Below are positions 35,223 to 43,355 of a stretch of DNA of 43,484 nucleotides, one piece after another. Numbering within the stretch: the first letter of the stretch is position 1; every line of letters begins with the position of its first letter. Under the pieces are notes generated by a model, which had not been told where the DNA came from, searched no databases, and saw nothing but the letters and a program-made list of their open reading frames with translations. Location: positions 1 to 43,484 of the forward strand of contig NZ_JADPCJ010000021.1 in NCBI RefSeq assembly GCF_015670795.1, given 5' to 3'. The stretch is from Collinsella aerofaciens (GTDB taxonomy: Bacteria > Actinomycetota > Coriobacteriia > Coriobacteriales > Coriobacteriaceae). The translations under genes and the position numbers were made by a program.

Positions 35223-35516
35223 GGTGTCTCCTTGCGGTGGCGTTGCAGATGCCCCGTTCATACCCGTCGGGCTTAAACGATAGACGGTCAATTGCCCGGC
35301 CAAAAGGATAGATTCCAATTGGGAAAGTAGGTTTGCATAAAAGTACCTTCAGAATGTGACAAACAAATGGGATGGTTAAACGTTTTATCCCGTCTACCCT
35401 GCGGTTTTTTACCACTTGCCTAAATGACGAACGCATAACCTTTGATAAAGGTTTTACTAAAGGAGTACCAACGTTTATCAATGCGCCGTGGTGGCGCCGG
35501 GCCAGGAGGTAACATC

Positions 35517-35807
35517 ATGTTCCAGGCTGGAGATGTCGTCGAGACCGATTTCGAAGGATTTCTGAAGCTGCTGCGTTCCAAGACGCGCGCTTTCGTGTCG
35601 ATCAACGATCACGAGTACTACATCACGCACACCGATGGCTATTGGCGTGTTCAGGATTGCGAGGCCCTCAACGACAAGGGCCACTTTACTGACTGCTCCG
35701 AGCTGGTCAACACGGTCTGCGAGGTCGTCGAGCTGCCGTGGATTGCCGGCAAGAGCCTGCATGACAGCTTCTCGGGTGCTACGGTCTATGAGGCCGTCGC
35801 TGCTTAA
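35517..35807 (+). CDS. small protein of unknown function
   Basis: 96 residues, not recognised. It is acidic with no signal peptide or membrane segment. Seen: GDVVETDFEGFLKLLRSKTRAF and a YYITHTDGYWRVQD segment, then a Cys-containing stretch. The start at 35517 has a strong AGGAGG 7 nt upstream. In-frame ATGs at 35442 and 35481 have weaker sites; the former overlaps a hairpin (AACCTTT/AAAGGTT). Followed by a terminator at 35833-35872. Confidence 0.82.
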   Translation: MFQAGDVVETDFEGFLKLLRSKTRAFVSINDHEYYITHTDGYWRVQDCEALNDKGHFTDCSELVNTVCEVVELPWIAGKSLHDSFSGATVYEAVAA

Positions 35808-35832
35808 CAGCCAACACTCGATATTCTCTCGC

Positions 35833-35872
35833 AACCGCCGGCGCCGCCCCCGCGCCGGCGGTCTTTTTTGTC
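35833..35872 (+). terminator. terminator of the 96-residue protein gene
   Basis: ACCGCCGGCGC pairs perfectly with GCGCCGGCGGT around a short CGCCCCC loop, then CTTTTTT. Confidence 0.94.
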
Positions 35873-35911
35873 GATATGCTTATGTAGAGCCGACCATAAA
35901 CAACGAGCTTG

Positions 35912-35970
35912 TTGACGATAGTCAAAACTCGGACTAATGTAGAGATATTAATTGGTCAAAACTCGGACTA
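35912..35970 (+). promoter_or_regulatory. promoter and direct-repeat operator of the MarR-ABC operon
   Basis: TTGACG (35912-35917), 17-bp spacer, TAATGT (35935-35940) form a good promoter. GTCAAAACTCGGACTA occurs exactly at 35921-35936, inside the spacer and touching the -10, and again at 35955-35970 just past the start site. This 16-bp direct repeat (34 bp between starts) is a strong candidate operator for the MarR protein encoded next. Confidence 0.8.
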
Positions 35971-35974
35971 TCGA

Positions 35975-36487
35975 ATGGTGGGAGAGATGAATAGTGCAGT
36001 TAGCCCGGTCGATTTCGACCGGATGCTCAACGGGCTTGACCGTATCTATTCGGAGTTCGCGCGCGCCTGCGGTCTTTCGGACTGCGCCTACTGGATGCTC
36101 GTCGACACGAGTGCGGCGGGCGGAAGCGTTGCCGTGAGTCGGCTGACGAGTGAATGGTTCTACAGCAAACAGACCATCAATTCGGCGATCAAGACGCTTA
36201 GGGCGCGAGGGCTTGCGACGTTGGAGTTTGCCGAAGGTAGTCGTAAGAACAAGGTTGTGCGACTGACCGAAGAAGGCGTGCGGTTTGCCAAGCGCTACGC
36301 GTTGCCAGCGCAAAAAGCCGAGCAACAGGCATTCGAGGCGCTCGAGCCGTGGGAACAGCGCGAGATCATGCGCTTGGTCGGTAAGTTCTCCCATGTTCTT
36401 AACGAAGAGTGCGAGGCATTTAAACGGCAAGTGGCCGCTGAGAACGAGGCTGACGATAAGAGCGAAGGGGAGACATGCGACTCTTAA
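35975..36487 (+). CDS. MarR-family transcriptional regulator
   Basis: 170 residues. Winged-helix core: LTSEWFYSKQTINSAIKTLRARGLATLEFAEGSRKNKVVRLTEEG, flanked by dimerisation helices. These proteins bind a palindrome or repeat near their own promoter and let go when a small phenolic or antibiotic-type molecule binds. The first ATG (35975) lacks a clear ribosome site; the ATG at 35987 (MNSAVSP) has GGGAG too close upstream, so the start is uncertain by 4 residues. Its 3' end overlaps the first ABC gene by 13 nt, which ties the regulator to the exporter. Confidence 0.9.
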   Translation: MVGEMNSAVSPVDFDRMLNGLDRIYSEFARACGLSDCAYWMLVDTSAAGGSVAVSRLTSEWFYSKQTINSAIKTLRARGLATLEFAEGSRKNKVVRLTEEGVRFAKRYALPAQKAEQQAFEALEPWEQREIMRLVGKFSHVLNEECEAFKRQVAAENEADDKSEGETCDS

Positions 36488-38211
36488 TGAGGTTTATGAG
36501 GCCGTATCGCGGGCTGATTGCGGTGACGCTGTTTGCGGTGCTGATAGATAACGTCGGTACGCTGTTGGTTCCCACGATGCTGGCGAACATGGTCAACACC
36601 GGTATTACCACGGGCGATATCGACTATATTTTACGCAACGGCCTGTACATGCTTATCGCGACCGGCATGGCCAGCGGCGGCACGGTGCTGGGCTGCTATC
36701 TTTCGGCGCGCCTGGCCGCCAACGTGGCCTGCGATATCCGCAATGCCGTGTACGACAAGTCGCTCGAACTCGCGGCTAGCGACTTTGAGCGCTTTGGCAC
36801 GGGTTCGATGATCACACGCTCGCTCAACGACATCAACGTGATTCAGCAAGCTGTCCTTCAGACGATTCAGTTGGTGCTGCCGGTGCCGTTCTTGGCCGTG
36901 GCAGGCATCATTTTTGCTTGGTTCATCGATCCCGCCATGGGCACGCTGCTGGGTGTGGTCGTTGCGATCGTGCTGGTGGCGGCGGTCTTTACGGTGGCTA
37001 ACGCCGCGCCGATCTTTATGCGCCTGCAGAGCTTTATCGACCGCATGAACGTGGTGCTGCGCGAGAACATCGTGGGCGTGCGCGTCATCCGCGCATTTAA
37101 CAAGGAGCGCCACGAGGAGCAGCGCCTGGACGAGGTGTTTAGCGATTACGCGGCCAACGCCATCAAGGTCAACCACCTGTTTGTGGGTCTCGACAGTTCC
37201 AGCTTCTTTTTGATGAATATCGCCGAGGTGGCGGTGCTGTGGGTGGGCGGCAACCGCGCGGGCGTCCACGCCATGCAAATCGGCAGCATCTCGGCCGTGT
37301 TGGAATACGCGATCTTGATCCTGTTCTTTGTGATGATGGCGCAGATGGTGATTCTGACGCTTCCGCGCGCTGCGGCGTGCCTCAACCGCGCGCAACAGGT
37401 GCTCGAAATCGAGCCGAGCATCGTGGACGGCAAGGCAACGCTGGGCGACGGGGCGCCTGAGTCCGCAGATGGTGCCGACGCGGTTGCCGTGTTCGACCAT
37501 ATGTCGTTCCGTTTTGACGATGCCGACGAGGACACCCTGTGCGACCTGAGTTTTGCCTGCCGCCGCGGACAGACGACCGCGATCGTGGGCTCAACGGGCT
37601 CGGGCAAGTCAACGGTGGCCAAGCTTTTGCTTCGCTTCCACGATGCCACCAAGGGCGCCATTCGCCTGAACGGCGTTGACCTGCGCGACCTTTCGCAAGG
37701 TGAGACTCGCGGGCATATCGCTTACGTGCCGCAGAAGGCGTGGCTGTTCTCGGGCACGGTGGCGAGCAACCTGCGCTTTGGCAACGAGGGCGCGACTGAT
37801 GCCGACATGCTCCATGCGCTGGAGGTTGCCCAGAGCACCTTTGTGCTCGATCAGCCCCAGGGGCTCGATACTCCGGTATCCCAGGGCGGCACGAACTTCT
37901 CGGGCGGTCAGCGCCAGCGCCTGGCGATCGCCCGCGCACTCATGAAGCATGCCGATCTATATATCTTCGATGACAGTTTTTCGGCCCTGGACTTTAAGAC
38001 CGATGCCGCCCTGCGCCATGCGCTGCAGGACGAGACGCGCGATGCCGCGGTGCTCATCATCGCGCAACGTATCTCGACTATTTTGCATGCCGATCAGATC
38101 GTGGTGCTCAAAGACGGCGAGATCGTGGGCCTAGGCACGCACGACGAGCTCATGGAAACCTGCGAGGTGTACCGCGCTATCGCGGAATCGCAGATGAAGG
38201 GAGGTGAGTAG
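36475..38211 (+). CDS. heterodimeric ABC exporter, first subunit
   Basis: 578 residues: six membrane helices (1-~300) and one nucleotide-binding domain. Walker A is GSTGSGKST, signature FSGGQRQR is intact, but Walker B ends FDDSFSALD: the catalytic Glu is Asp. In heterodimeric exporters (BmrCD, LmrCD type) exactly this subunit has the degenerate ATP site. It probably pumps drugs or lipids out with the next gene's product. Start at 36475 overlaps marR; GGGGAG 4 nt upstream. Confidence 0.95.
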   Translation: MRLLMRFMRPYRGLIAVTLFAVLIDNVGTLLVPTMLANMVNTGITTGDIDYILRNGLYMLIATGMASGGTVLGCYLSARLAANVACDIRNAVYDKSLELAASDFERFGTGSMITRSLNDINVIQQAVLQTIQLVLPVPFLAVAGIIFAWFIDPAMGTLLGVVVAIVLVAAVFTVANAAPIFMRLQSFIDRMNVVLRENIVGVRVIRAFNKERHEEQRLDEVFSDYAANAIKVNHLFVGLDSSSFFLMNIAEVAVLWVGGNRAGVHAMQIGSISAVLEYAILILFFVMMAQMVILTLPRAAACLNRAQQVLEIEPSIVDGKATLGDGAPESADGADAVAVFDHMSFRFDDADEDTLCDLSFACRRGQTTAIVGSTGSGKSTVAKLLLRFHDATKGAIRLNGVDLRDLSQGETRGHIAYVPQKAWLFSGTVASNLRFGNEGATDADMLHALEVAQSTFVLDQPQGLDTPVSQGGTNFSGGQRQRLAIARALMKHADLYIFDDSFSALDFKTDAALRHALQDETRDAAVLIIAQRISTILHADQIVVLKDGEIVGLGTHDELMETCEVYRAIAESQMKGGE

Positions 38212-38212
38212 C

Positions 38213-40213
38213 ATGACCGAGGAGCTCAAGAAGCAGGCCATCGCCGAGGATGCCGCGGTTGCAGAGACAGTTGAGGAGACGGGCGCCACACCCGGCCTGG
38301 ACGAAGCCGCCAAGGCGGCGGAGCGCGAGGCTCGCCGCCAGGCACTCTACGAGGAAAACGAGCGCGCCGAGGACGAGCGCGCCCGCGCCGAGGCGGAACG
38401 CATGCGCGACGTTGACGACGAGGACGAGGACGAGACGCCCCGCGACACCTGGGCGACGGTGCGCCGCCTGTGGAGCGAAGCCGCCGGCGACCATTGGCGC
38501 TTCTATATCGTGTTCGCGAGCATCGTGTTCTATGTCATCTTTAACACCGCGGCGCCGGCTTACAGCGCCCGCGTGATCGATGAGCTGTGGGGGCACATGA
38601 AGCTGGCGTTTGCCAACAACACTACCTTCAGCATTACCTGGGAGAACTGCGGCAGGACCATCTTCATCTACTTTATGATCTGGACTGCCGCCGCCTCGTT
38701 CTACGCACTCCAGAGCTTTTTGATGTCGAGCGTTGCCGAGCGCCTCAACCTGCGCCTACGCAACCGCATCGCGCAAAAGCTCAACCGTCTGCCGCTTGCC
38801 TACTTTGATGCGCATCGTCCCGGCGAGGTCGTCAGCCGTGCGACCAACGACTTGGACAAGATGTCCGAGAGCATGCAGCGCGGCTTGCTGCAGCTTCTGG
38901 TGTCGATCGGTACCGTGGTGGGCGCCGTGAGCGTGATGTTCGTGTTTAGCGTGCCGCTCACGCTTGTCTTTTTGTTCTTTACGGCGCTTTCGCTGCTGGT
39001 GACGAAGGTCGTTTCGCGCCGCACGCACGATGTGACGGGCGAGCGCCAGGAGTGGGTGTCCAAGATTACGAGCGCGGTCGAGGAAGGCTACTCGGGCCGT
39101 CTGGTAATCCGTGCGTTTAACCGCGAGCGCCAGAGCTCTGCCGAGGTGCACGAGGCTTCGAAGGAGCTGGCGCGCGTGAGCGCCAAGGCCGACTTTATGA
39201 TTAACGCCGTCGGTCCCGCGGTGCGCTTTATCGGCCGCTTGGCGCAGATCGTGATTGCGCTTGTGGGCTGCAGCATGTTGGTTGCCGGGCATATGACCGT
39301 CGGCGTGTTCCAGGCGTTCTTCCAGTTTATCTATGAGGCGTCCGAGCCCATGACGCAGCTGTCGTTTACCTTTAACTCGCTACAGAGCGCGCTGGCGAGC
39401 GCCGAGCGCGTGTTCGACCTGCTCGACGAGCCCGAGATGGAAGCCGATCCGTTGCCAGCGGCCGCCGCCAAGCTGCCAGGCAAGGTGGAGGGCCGTGTCG
39501 CTTTTGAGCATGTGCGCTTTGGCTATTCGCCCGACAAGCCGCTTATGCGCGACGTGTCGTTTGCCGCCGAGCCGGGTCAGAAGATCGCGGTGGTGGGAAC
39601 CACGGGTGCGGGTAAGACCACGCTCATCAATCTGCTCATGCGCTTCTACGAGATCGACGGTGGTCGCATTACCCTCGACGGCGTGGACACGAGCCGCATG
39701 GATCGCGGCGAGCTGCGCCAGCAGTTTGGCATGGTGTTGCAGGACGCCTGGCTGTTCGATGGCACCATTGCCGAGAACATCGCCTATGGCTGTCCCGAGG
39801 CAACGCGCGAGGAGATTGTCGCGGCCGCACGTGCCGCTCAGGTCGACTTCTTTGTGCGCACTATGCCGCAGGGCTACGACACGCGTGTGGCTAACGATGC
39901 CGAGAGCATCAGCCAGGGCCAACGTCAGCTGCTGACCATCGCGCGCGTGCTGCTCAACAACCCGGTGATCCTCATCCTGGACGAGGCGACGTCGAGCGTG
40001 GACACGCGCACCGAGCTCGCCATCGGCCGTGCCATGGACGCGCTCATGCGCGGGCGCACGAGCTTTGTGATCGCGCATCGCCTGTCGACGATCGTGGATG
40101 CCGACCTGATCTTGGTCATGGATCACGGCAACATTATCGAGCAAGGCACGCATAAGGAGCTGCTCGCTGCCGAGGGTGCCTATGCCGACCTCTACTTGAG
40201 CCAGTTCGCCTAA
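38213..40213 (+). CDS. heterodimeric ABC exporter, second subunit
   Basis: 666 residues. A highly charged Glu/Ala/Arg-rich N-terminal extension (1-~85, probable long helix) precedes six membrane helices and a nucleotide-binding domain. Walker A GTTGAGKTT and Walker B LILDEATSSVD with its catalytic Glu are normal. The signature is SISQGQRQ, not SGGQ, so the composite site it forms with the first subunit's Walker motifs is the degenerate one. This agrees with an asymmetric pair. The start ATG at 38213 has AAGGGAGG 8 nt upstream and lies 1 nt past the preceding stop. Confidence 0.95.
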   Translation: MTEELKKQAIAEDAAVAETVEETGATPGLDEAAKAAEREARRQALYEENERAEDERARAEAERMRDVDDEDEDETPRDTWATVRRLWSEAAGDHWRFYIVFASIVFYVIFNTAAPAYSARVIDELWGHMKLAFANNTTFSITWENCGRTIFIYFMIWTAAASFYALQSFLMSSVAERLNLRLRNRIAQKLNRLPLAYFDAHRPGEVVSRATNDLDKMSESMQRGLLQLLVSIGTVVGAVSVMFVFSVPLTLVFLFFTALSLLVTKVVSRRTHDVTGERQEWVSKITSAVEEGYSGRLVIRAFNRERQSSAEVHEASKELARVSAKADFMINAVGPAVRFIGRLAQIVIALVGCSMLVAGHMTVGVFQAFFQFIYEASEPMTQLSFTFNSLQSALASAERVFDLLDEPEMEADPLPAAAAKLPGKVEGRVAFEHVRFGYSPDKPLMRDVSFAAEPGQKIAVVGTTGAGKTTLINLLMRFYEIDGGRITLDGVDTSRMDRGELRQQFGMVLQDAWLFDGTIAENIAYGCPEATREEIVAAARAAQVDFFVRTMPQGYDTRVANDAESISQGQRQLLTIARVLLNNPVILILDEATSSVDTRTELAIGRAMDALMRGRTSFVIAHRLSTIVDADLILVMDHGNIIEQGTHKELLAAEGAYADLYLSQFA

Positions 40214-40244
40214 TGTGACAAAGGGACAGTCCCACATGTCACAT
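40213..40244. repeat. hairpin with GGGACAGTCCC centre
   Basis: ATGTGACA (40213-40220) pairs perfectly with TGTCACAT (40237-40244), and GGGAC/GTCCC pairs inside. It overlaps the last base of the ABC gene and precedes the strong terminator. It resembles the GGGACA elements seen elsewhere. Confidence 0.7.
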
Positions 40245-40246
40245 CG

Positions 40247-40289
40247 AAAAAAGGCGCGCCGGGGATTGATCCCCTGGCGCGCCTTTTGC
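40247..40289. terminator. bidirectional terminator, ABC exporter / cysE
   Basis: AAAAGGCGCGCC-GGGGAT pairs with ATCCCC-T-GGCGCGCCTTTT (18 bp, one bulge) around TG. A-rich left end and T-rich right end suit both directions. Confidence 0.93.
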
Positions 40290-40324
40290 ATCGGTGCCGA
40301 TGTCGTTTTGTGCCGCTTGCGTTC

Positions 40325-41029
40325 CTAGCGTTCGTCCACGAGCTTGGCGACGAGGGCTTTGAGCTCGGCCAACTCTTGCTCGAGTTCCTTGACGCGGCGG
40401 GCGTTTTCGGTGATGCCCTGACGGTTGAGGGCGCTCTGCTCGGCGGCATCGTCGGGCATGTACTCGCGATGCTGCTTGGCGTCGAAGCTCTCCTCGAACA
40501 CGCGGCAGCCGTTGCGCTTGATGATGCGCCCGGGCACGCCCACGACGGTGCAGTTGTCGGGCACGTCCTTGACGACGACCGAGTTGCCGCCGATTTTGAC
40601 GTTGTTGCCAATGTGGATGTTGCCAAGCACCTTGGCGCCCGTGCCCACCGTGACATTGTTGCCCAGGGTGGGGTGACGCTTGCCGGTCTCGTTGCCGGTG
40701 CCGCCGAGCGTGACGCCCTGGTAGAGCACACAGTTGTCGCCCACGATGGCAGTCTCGCCAATAACGACGCCCATGGCGTGGTCGATAAAGAAGTGCTTGC
40801 CGATCTGCGCGGCGGGATGAATCTCAACACCAGTGATATGGCGGGTTAACTGCGAGAGCACACGGGCGAGTGAGCGATGACCGTGCTCCCACAGCCAGTG
40901 CTCGGGCACGTGGTTCCACTTGGCGTGCAGGCCAGGATAGGAAAGGAAGATGACCAGGCCGTTTTGCGCGGCAGGGTCCTGCGCCTGGACGGTCTTGATG
41001 TCCTCGCGAATGGTATTGATAAAGCTCAC
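40325..41029 (-). CDS. cysE: serine O-acetyltransferase CysE
   Basis: 234 residues. Cytoplasmic enzyme making O-acetylserine from serine and acetyl-CoA, the first step of cysteine synthesis. N-terminal helices are short; the left-handed beta-helix with hexapeptide repeats begins near [24 protein letters not shown], with the catalytic Asp-His (DH) in [21 protein letters not shown] holds the CoA loop. The end is a coiled Glu/Lys tail ([15 protein letters not shown]). It starts with GTG at 41029 preceded by AAGGGAGG. The C-terminal Ile that binds cysteine synthase is missing (ends DER). Confidence 0.96.
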   Translation of the reverse strand: MSFINTIREDIKTVQAQDPAAQNGLVIFLSYPGLHAKWNHVPEHWLWEHGHRSLARVLSQLTRHITGVEIHPAAQIGKHFFIDHAMGVVIGETAIVGDNCVLYQGVTLGGTGNETGKRHPTLGNNVTVGTGAKVLGNIHIGNNVKIGGNSVVVKDVPDNCTVVGVPGRIIKRNGCRVFEESFDAKQHREYMPDDAAEQSALNRQGITENARRVKELEQELAELKALVAKLVDER

Positions 41030-41253
41030 CGGCCGCCCTCCCTTAGCGCCGTGACAATGCGATTCAATAAAGTATAGCGATTCGCTAGGGATTAGGAAGG
41101 GCGATCTTGCTTCGCTTTGGGCGACAAGTGTCAGTTATGCAAACTTGCTGGTAATGAAGTAAGACTTTTGAGGGGTTTGGCCCGTGCTCGCGCCGCAACC
41201 GTATACTGGTCAACTTGGACGTGTCCGCGCCCACAACTGAGAGGTTTTACTTC

Positions 41254-41892
41254 ATGGGTTTCATCAATTTTATCGCCGAGCTGCTTAAGGACCCGCGCAC
41301 CGCGATCGCCAGCTGGATCGCCGCCGGCCCGCTTATGGCCTACGGCTGCGTGTTCCTAATCATCTTTATCGAGACGGGCGTGGTGTTCTTCCCGTTCCTT
41401 CCCGGCGACTCGCTGCTGTTTGCCTCGGGCTTCTTTGCCCACAACGGCGGCTTTAACATCGTGGCGCTTCTGGCCACCGCATGGGCCGCAGCCATCCTGG
41501 GCGATCAGTGCAACTTTATGATCGGCCACTTCTTTGGCCGCAAGATCATCGCCTCGGGCAAGGTAAAGGCCATGACGCCCGAGCGCATCAAAAAGTCCGA
41601 GGATTTCCTGGATAAGTGGGGCCATCTGGCCATCTTCCTCGGTCGCTTCTTCCCGTTCATCCGCACCTTTGTGCCTTTTATCGCCGGCATGGGCGGCATG
41701 CACTGGCGCAACTTTGTCGTCTTTAACGTGCTGGGCGGCATTACCTGGTCGACGGTCTTTACGCTGCTGGGCTACTTCTTTGGCGGCATTCCCTTTGTGC
41801 AGGAGCACTTTGAGCTGCTGATTATCGGCATCGTTGCCGTGTCGATCATCCCGACCGTGGTCGGTCTAGTTAAGGCCAAGCTGGGTAAATAG
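41254..41892 (+). CDS. DedA-family membrane protein
   Basis: 212 residues with about five hydrophobic segments. The family motifs are present: ETGVVFFPFLPGDSLLF, LGDQCNFMIGHFFGRK, and FLGRFFPFIRTFVPFIAGMGGMHW, the latter with the membrane-buried Arg residues essential in other DedA proteins. DedA proteins act as lipid-carrier flippases, for example for undecaprenyl phosphate or phosphatidylethanolamine; the substrate here is not shown. Start at 41254 has GAGAGG upstream. A TATACT at 41201 may be the -10. Terminator at 41931-41965. Confidence 0.94.
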   Translation: MGFINFIAELLKDPRTAIASWIAAGPLMAYGCVFLIIFIETGVVFFPFLPGDSLLFASGFFAHNGGFNIVALLATAWAAAILGDQCNFMIGHFFGRKIIASGKVKAMTPERIKKSEDFLDKWGHLAIFLGRFFPFIRTFVPFIAGMGGMHWRNFVVFNVLGGITWSTVFTLLGYFFGGIPFVQEHFELLIIGIVAVSIIPTVVGLVKAKLGK

Positions 41893-41930
41893 AACGCCTA
41901 GCTCGAGCCAGCGCGCAGACCGTACAGTTG

Positions 41931-41965
41931 AGGCCCGTCACCGCTTACGGTGGCGGGCCTTTTTG
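41931..41965 (+). terminator. terminator of the DedA gene
   Basis: AGGCCCGTCACCG (41931-41943) pairs with CGGTGGCGGGCCT (41948-41960, one G-U) around CTTA, then TTTTG. Confidence 0.94.
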
Positions 41966-42030
41966 CTTCGGTCAAATGAAAATACTTTACTTAGTTAAAG
42001 AAAAGCGTTTTATCAGACGCGTGCGGGGAG

Positions 42031-42036
42031 TACAAT
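42031..42036 (+). promoter_or_regulatory. -10 element of the ilvE transcript (candidate)
   Basis: TACAAT; expected start of transcription is 6-8 nt later, at 42042-42044. A good -35 is not clear (TTATCA is 15 bp away). Confidence 0.45.
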
Positions 42037-42043
42037 CTCGTGC

Positions 42044-42193
42044 ATGCGAATCGACGTGCCATCGGCTTTGATGCTGCTCGCGTGTCCCGTCCGGCTCTAC
42101 GCTCCGGGCGTGCGACGTTGCGACGCGGTCGGCCTCGGTCCTTGCGTGCGGGTTCGCGAGTATGCAACTGTGTATGTAAGGAGCGACATATGA
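42044..42193 (+). CDS. candidate leaderless upstream ORF coupled to ilvE (49 residues)
   Basis: The ATG lies at the predicted transcription start, so it may be read without a ribosome site. The product starts MRIDVPSALMLLACPV and has 15 of 49 residues Leu, Val or Ile. Its stop TGA overlaps the ilvE ATG (ATGA at 42190-42193). That fits translational coupling, or a leader peptide responding to branched-chain amino acids. No run of Leu/Ile/Val codons or attenuator was seen. Chance ORF is a real alternative. Confidence 0.4.
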   Translation: MRIDVPSALMLLACPVRLYAPGVRRCDAVGLGPCVRVREYATVYVRSDI

Positions 42194-43242
42194 CTGTCGA
42201 GAAGAAGGATATCGATTGGGGTAGCCTCGGCTTTGGCTACATGAAGACCGATTACAGCTACGAGGCTCATTGGAAGGATGGCGAGTGGGACGAGGGCGGC
42301 CTGACCACCGACCACACCCTGCATGTCTCCGAGTGCGGCGGTATCTTCCATTACTGCCAGGAGGTCTTTGAGGGCCTGAAGGCCTACACCGCCGAGGACG
42401 GCAGCATCGTCTGCTTCCGTCCCGACATGAACGCTGAGCGTATGTATAACTCTGCCCAGCGCCTCGAGATGCCCCCGTTTCCCAAGGACAAGTTCGTTGA
42501 GGCCGTCAAGCAGGTCGTTTCTGCCAACGCCGCCTGGGTTCCGCCCTTCGGTTCCGGCGCGACCCTGTACGTGCGTCCGTTTATGATCGGCTCCGGTGAC
42601 GTGATCGGCGTGGCTCCCGCTCCTGAGTACACGTTCCGCATTCTCGTGACCCCGGTCGGTCCGTACTTTAAGGGTGGCCTCAAGCCCGTCAAGCTGCGCG
42701 TTTCCGAGTATGACCGTGCAGCACCGCATGGCACCGGCAACATCAAGGCCGGCCTGAACTACGCCATGTCCCTCAAGCCCACGATGGAGGCTCACCGCGA
42801 GGGCTATGCCGAGAACCTGTATCTCGATTCCGAGTCCCGCACCTATGTCGAGGAGACCGGTGGCGCTAACGTCCTGTTCGTGAAGGAGGACGGCACCCTC
42901 GTCGTTCCGCAGTCCCACACCGACTCCATTCTGCCTTCCATCACCCGCCGTTCGCTCGTTCAGGTTGCTCAGGACCTGGGCATGACCGTTGACCAGCGTC
43001 CCGTCGAGTGGGCCGAGGTCAAGGCCGGTACCTTTGTCGAGTGCGGTCTGTGCGGCACCGCTGCCGTTATCTCCCCGGTGGGCGAGATCGACAACAAGGT
43101 CTACGGTGCCGACGAGACTGTGACCTTCCCGGCCGGCTACACCGAGATCGGTCCTGTGATGAAGAAGCTCCGCGAGACCCTGACGGGCATCCAGTCTGGT
43201 GCTGTTGAGGATAAGCACAACTGGGTTTACACCGTCGCGTAA
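42190..43242 (+). CDS. ilvE: branched-chain amino-acid aminotransferase IlvE
   Basis: 350 residues, fold type IV PLP enzyme, the larger (class II, eukaryote-like) branch. It makes Leu, Ile and Val from their 2-keto acids with glutamate. QEVFEGLKAY begins the core, the PLP lysine is in GTGNIKAGLNYA, EETGGANVLFV and the phosphate-binding SILPSITRRSL follow. CGLCGTAAVISPV matches the redox-sensitive CxxC of this family. Start at 42190 has AAGGAG 7 nt upstream. Terminator at 43300-43342. Confidence 0.96.
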   Translation: MTVEKKDIDWGSLGFGYMKTDYSYEAHWKDGEWDEGGLTTDHTLHVSECGGIFHYCQEVFEGLKAYTAEDGSIVCFRPDMNAERMYNSAQRLEMPPFPKDKFVEAVKQVVSANAAWVPPFGSGATLYVRPFMIGSGDVIGVAPAPEYTFRILVTPVGPYFKGGLKPVKLRVSEYDRAAPHGTGNIKAGLNYAMSLKPTMEAHREGYAENLYLDSESRTYVEETGGANVLFVKEDGTLVVPQSHTDSILPSITRRSLVQVAQDLGMTVDQRPVEWAEVKAGTFVECGLCGTAAVISPVGEIDNKVYGADETVTFPAGYTEIGPVMKKLRETLTGIQSGAVEDKHNWVYTVA

Positions 43243-43299
43243 TTCGTCTTACCTGCCCGGGCGGAGAGTAAGTTCCCTCCCGGCGCGTCCTCGGACATG

Positions 43300-43342
43300 C
43301 AAGAAGCCCTCGCTGCGCACTTCGTGCGGCGAGGGCTTCTTG
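43300..43342. terminator. terminator between ilvE and the following minus-strand gene
   Basis: CAAGAAGCCCTCGC pairs perfectly with GCGAGGGCTTCTTG; inside, TGCGCAC/GTGCG pairs around TTC. It probably serves both convergent genes. Confidence 0.88.
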
Positions 43343-43355
43343 CGTCCTGACGCTC

